The notes under the pieces were generated by a model. That model ran no database searches, was not told the origin of the DNA, and saw only the letters and a list, made by a program, of their open reading frames with translations. The translations under genes and the position numbers were made by a program. Shown piece by piece: positions 5,563 to 6,862 of a DNA stretch of 6,862 nucleotides (positions are counted from its first letter, which is position 1; every line of letters begins with the position of its first letter). Source of the stretch: an uncultured Prevotella sp. (lineage in GTDB: Bacteria; Bacteroidota; Bacteroidia; Bacteroidales; Bacteroidaceae). The stretch is taken from contig CAJMAO010000079.1 in the NCBI GenBank assembly GCA_905211345.1, positions 1-6,862 of the forward strand. Reading direction: 5' to 3'.

Positions 5563-5683
5563 GAAGTTAAAGTAGTTAAGGAAGTTAAAGAGGTTAAAGA
5601 CAATAGACTCGATACTTGGCTTGCCTCCAAAAGACACGTTATATGTCTTTAACTTATTTAACTTCCTTAGCTTCTTTAACTCC
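5563..5683. repeat. Inverted pair of four-unit 9-bp tandem repeats (proA-argF' gap)
   Basis: The left arm has four 9-bp units: GAAGTTAAA (5563), GTAGTTAAG (5572), GAAGTTAAA (5581), GAGGTTAAA (5590), then GAC. The right arm begins GTC at 5645 and has TTTAACTTA (5648), TTTAACTTC (5657), CTTAGCTTC (5666) and TTTAACTCC (5675). The right arm is the reverse complement of the left, unit by unit, with five mismatches in 39 positions. The loop is 5602-5644. Inside it AAAGACA (5630-5636) can pair with TGTCTTT (5644-5650), a small hairpin that competes for the start of the right arm. The structure fills most of the 157-bp gap and ends 26 bp before the argF' start. No consensus promoter is seen here, so argF' may be transcribed through from proBA, with this hairpin acting as an attenuator or mRNA-processing element. 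Confidence 0.85.
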
Positions 5684-5709
5684 AATATAAAATAAAACAC
5701 CAAAACCAA

Positions 5710-6672
5710 ATGAGAACATTCATCAACGTAGAAGACCTCGGCGACCTGAAGCAGGCTCTAGCCGAGGCGCAGGAGATAAAGAAGGACAGATACAAGTACC
5801 GGCAACTGGGCATGGACAAGACGCTGCTGATGATTTTCTTCAACAACAGTCTGCGCACACGCCTCAGCACGCAGAAGGCCGCGCAGAATCTTGGCATGAA
5901 CGTCATCGTGCTCGACGTGAACGCCGGCGCATGGAAACTGGAGACCGAGCGAGGGGTTATAATGGACGGCGACAAGAGCGAGCACCTGCTTGAGGCCATA
6001 CCGGTGATGGGATGCTACTGCGACATGATAGGGGTGCGCTCGTTCGCCGGACTGACCGACCGCGAATATGATTATGCGGAGACGGTGCTCCGGCAGTTCA
6101 TAAAGTACAGCGGCCGCCCCGTGTTCGCAATGGAGACGGCTACGGTGCATCCGCTACAGGCGTTCGCCGACCTTATAACGATAGAGGAGCACAAGACCAA
6201 GGCGCGCCCGAAGGTCGTACTTACGTGGGCGCCCCACTGCCGTGCCCTGCCGCAGGCCGTGCCAAACTCGTTCGCACAGTGGATGCAGGCCGCCGACGTA
6301 GACCTAGTAATAACCCACCCCGAGGGCTATGAGCTTGACCCGAAATTCACCTGTGGCGCCAAAGTTGAGTATGACCAGATGAAGGCTTTGGAAGGAGCGG
6401 ATTTCGTTTACGCGAAGAACTGGAGCTGCCCGGGTGTCACCCGCAAGGCCGATTACGGTAAGATAATATCCAAGGACATGTCGTGGACTATAGACGCGGC
6501 CCACATGGCCGTGACCGATAACGGCAAGTTCATGCACTGTCTGCCCGTGCGCCGCGGCCTGATTGTTACCGACGACGTGATAGAAAGCCCCAACTCGCTA
6601 GTGATTCCCGAGGCTGCCAACCGTGAGATTTCGGCCGAGGTGGTGATTAAGAGAATGTTGGAGTCATTGTAA
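5710..6672 (+). CDS. argF': N-succinylornithine carbamoyltransferase (AOTCase/SOTCase family)
   Basis: The enzyme transfers a carbamoyl group from carbamoyl phosphate to an N-acylated ornithine, giving N-acylcitrulline, in the variant arginine pathway of Bacteroidota. The 320 residues have SLRTR (47-51) for carbamoyl phosphate in place of the STRTR of classical OTCase, GAWKLE with Trp75, the 80s-loop segment MDGDKSEHLLEAIPVMGCYCD (85-105), HPLQ (147-150), ITHPEGYELDPKF, YAKNW (234-238, Lys236) and HCLPVRR (276-282). Length and sequence track the Bacteroides fragilis N-succinylornithine transcarbamylase closely. The residue known to set substrate choice is Pro90 in B. fragilis and Glu92 in the Xanthomonas N-acetyl enzyme; here it is Ser90. 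Published mutants of the Xanthomonas enzyme with Ser at this site gain succinylornithine activity, so the succinyl form is predicted. ATG at 5710 follows an A-rich leader without Shine-Dalgarno. The active site lies between trimer subunits. Confidence 0.93.
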   Translation: MRTFINVEDLGDLKQALAEAQEIKKDRYKYRQLGMDKTLLMIFFNNSLRTRLSTQKAAQNLGMNVIVLDVNAGAWKLETERGVIMDGDKSEHLLEAIPVMGCYCDMIGVRSFAGLTDREYDYAETVLRQFIKYSGRPVFAMETATVHPLQAFADLITIEEHKTKARPKVVLTWAPHCRALPQAVPNSFAQWMQAADVDLVITHPEGYELDPKFTCGAKVEYDQMKALEGADFVYAKNWSCPGVTRKADYGKIISKDMSWTIDAAHMAVTDNGKFMHCLPVRRGLIVTDDVIESPNSLVIPEAANREISAEVVIKRMLESL

Positions 6673-6758
6673 TACATGGCCTTTCGCTTTGTAAAAGGCC
6701 ATTAACCGCACGCTGAAAGGCCGTCTTTTACACGCTAAAAGACGGCCTTTTATAATGC
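6671..6758. repeat. 22-bp-period palindromic repeat array 3 (four units)
   Basis: Cores start at 6671, 6693, 6715 and 6737: AATACATGGCCTTTC (11 of 15 to the reverse consensus), AAAAGGCCATTAACC (9 of 15 to forward), GAAAGGCCGTCTTTT (14 of 15 to forward) and AAAAGACGGCCTTTT (exact reverse consensus). Spacers are GCTTTGT, GCACGCT, ACACGCT and ATAATGC. The 22-bp register is exact. The first unit overlaps the last two bases of the argF' stop codon. The first two units pair with each other (6676-6684 with 6694-6702, 9 bp) and so do the last two. Confidence 0.85.
6715..6751 (+). terminator. 15-bp perfect hairpin after argF'
   Basis: Bases 6716-6730 pair perfectly with 6736-6750 around the 5-nt loop CACGC, and the right arm runs into TTTTATAAT. 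A preceding 9-bp hairpin (6676-6684 with 6694-6702) lies directly at the stop codon. Together they look like a tandem terminator for the argF' transcript, built from repeat array 3. Confidence 0.6.
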
Positions 6759-6862
6759 CCTGAATGTCAGGATGTTATGTACCTGACGCTGATGCGTACG
6801 GCTGGAAGTATTTATTCATTACGTAAAAAATAAAAAGGGCGGCGGAAAGTGTTTGTCTTTCC
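6759..6862. other. Right-edge intergenic tail, no gene seen
   Basis: No open frame with a recognisable product starts here. Two small alternative pairings share one segment: CCTGA (6759-6763) with TCAGG (6767-6771), and GTCAGG (6766-6771) with CCTGAC (6782-6787). The last 19 bases contain GGAAAG (6844-6849) and CTTTCC (6857-6862), a possible 6-bp hairpin cut by the window end, with a TTTG at 6852-6855 that could be a -33 element of a promoter beyond the edge. Nothing further can be supported. Confidence 0.5.

Overview
The window looks like chromosomal DNA from a Bacteroidota (Bacteroidales-type) bacterium with fairly GC-rich coding sequence. Four things point there: the proline/arginine gene neighbourhood, an N-succinylornithine-type transcarbamylase instead of ordinary ornithine transcarbamylase, A-rich start regions without Shine-Dalgarno sequences, and a good match to the Bacteroidota promoter (TTTG, then TAnnTTTG) before the regulator gene. 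Genus cannot be fixed from the sequence; a Prevotellaceae-like or neighbouring lineage is a guess.

Layout, all genes on the + strand: (1) the 3' two thirds of proC (pyrroline-5-carboxylate reductase), cut by the window start; (2) a 339-bp gap with a repeat array, an inverted repeat and a promoter; (3) an XRE-HTH/cupin regulator; (4) a gap filled by an inverted array of 7-9-bp repeats; (5) an AMP-forming medium-chain acyl-CoA synthetase-like ligase; (6) a gap with a second repeat array; (7) proB, a short glutamate 5-kinase with no PUA domain; (8) proA, 30 bp after proB; (9) a gap with inverted arrays of 9-bp repeats; (10) argF', N-succinyl/N-acetylornithine carbamoyltransferase; (11) a third repeat array and a short tail of unassigned DNA.

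ProB, ProA and ProC together convert glutamate to proline. ArgF' carries out the carbamoylation step of the acylated-intermediate arginine pathway. Both pathways start from glutamate. The regulator/ligase pair sits between proC and proBA and has no obvious role in either pathway.

The most striking feature is in the gaps. Three of them, each just after a likely transcription-unit end, carry four copies of a 15-bp quasi-palindrome (AAAAG-N5-CTTTT, centre GCCGT or ACGGC) separated by 7-bp variable spacers. The starts are exactly 22 bp apart in every case: 578/600/622/644, 3241/3263/3285/3307 and 6671/6693/6715/6737. Degenerate copies stay in phase, and some substitutions are matched by complementary changes in a partner copy, so pairing seems to be preserved. 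The other two large gaps carry a different element, purine-rich 7-9-bp tandem repeats facing an inverted copy of themselves. I do not recognise either as a named element.
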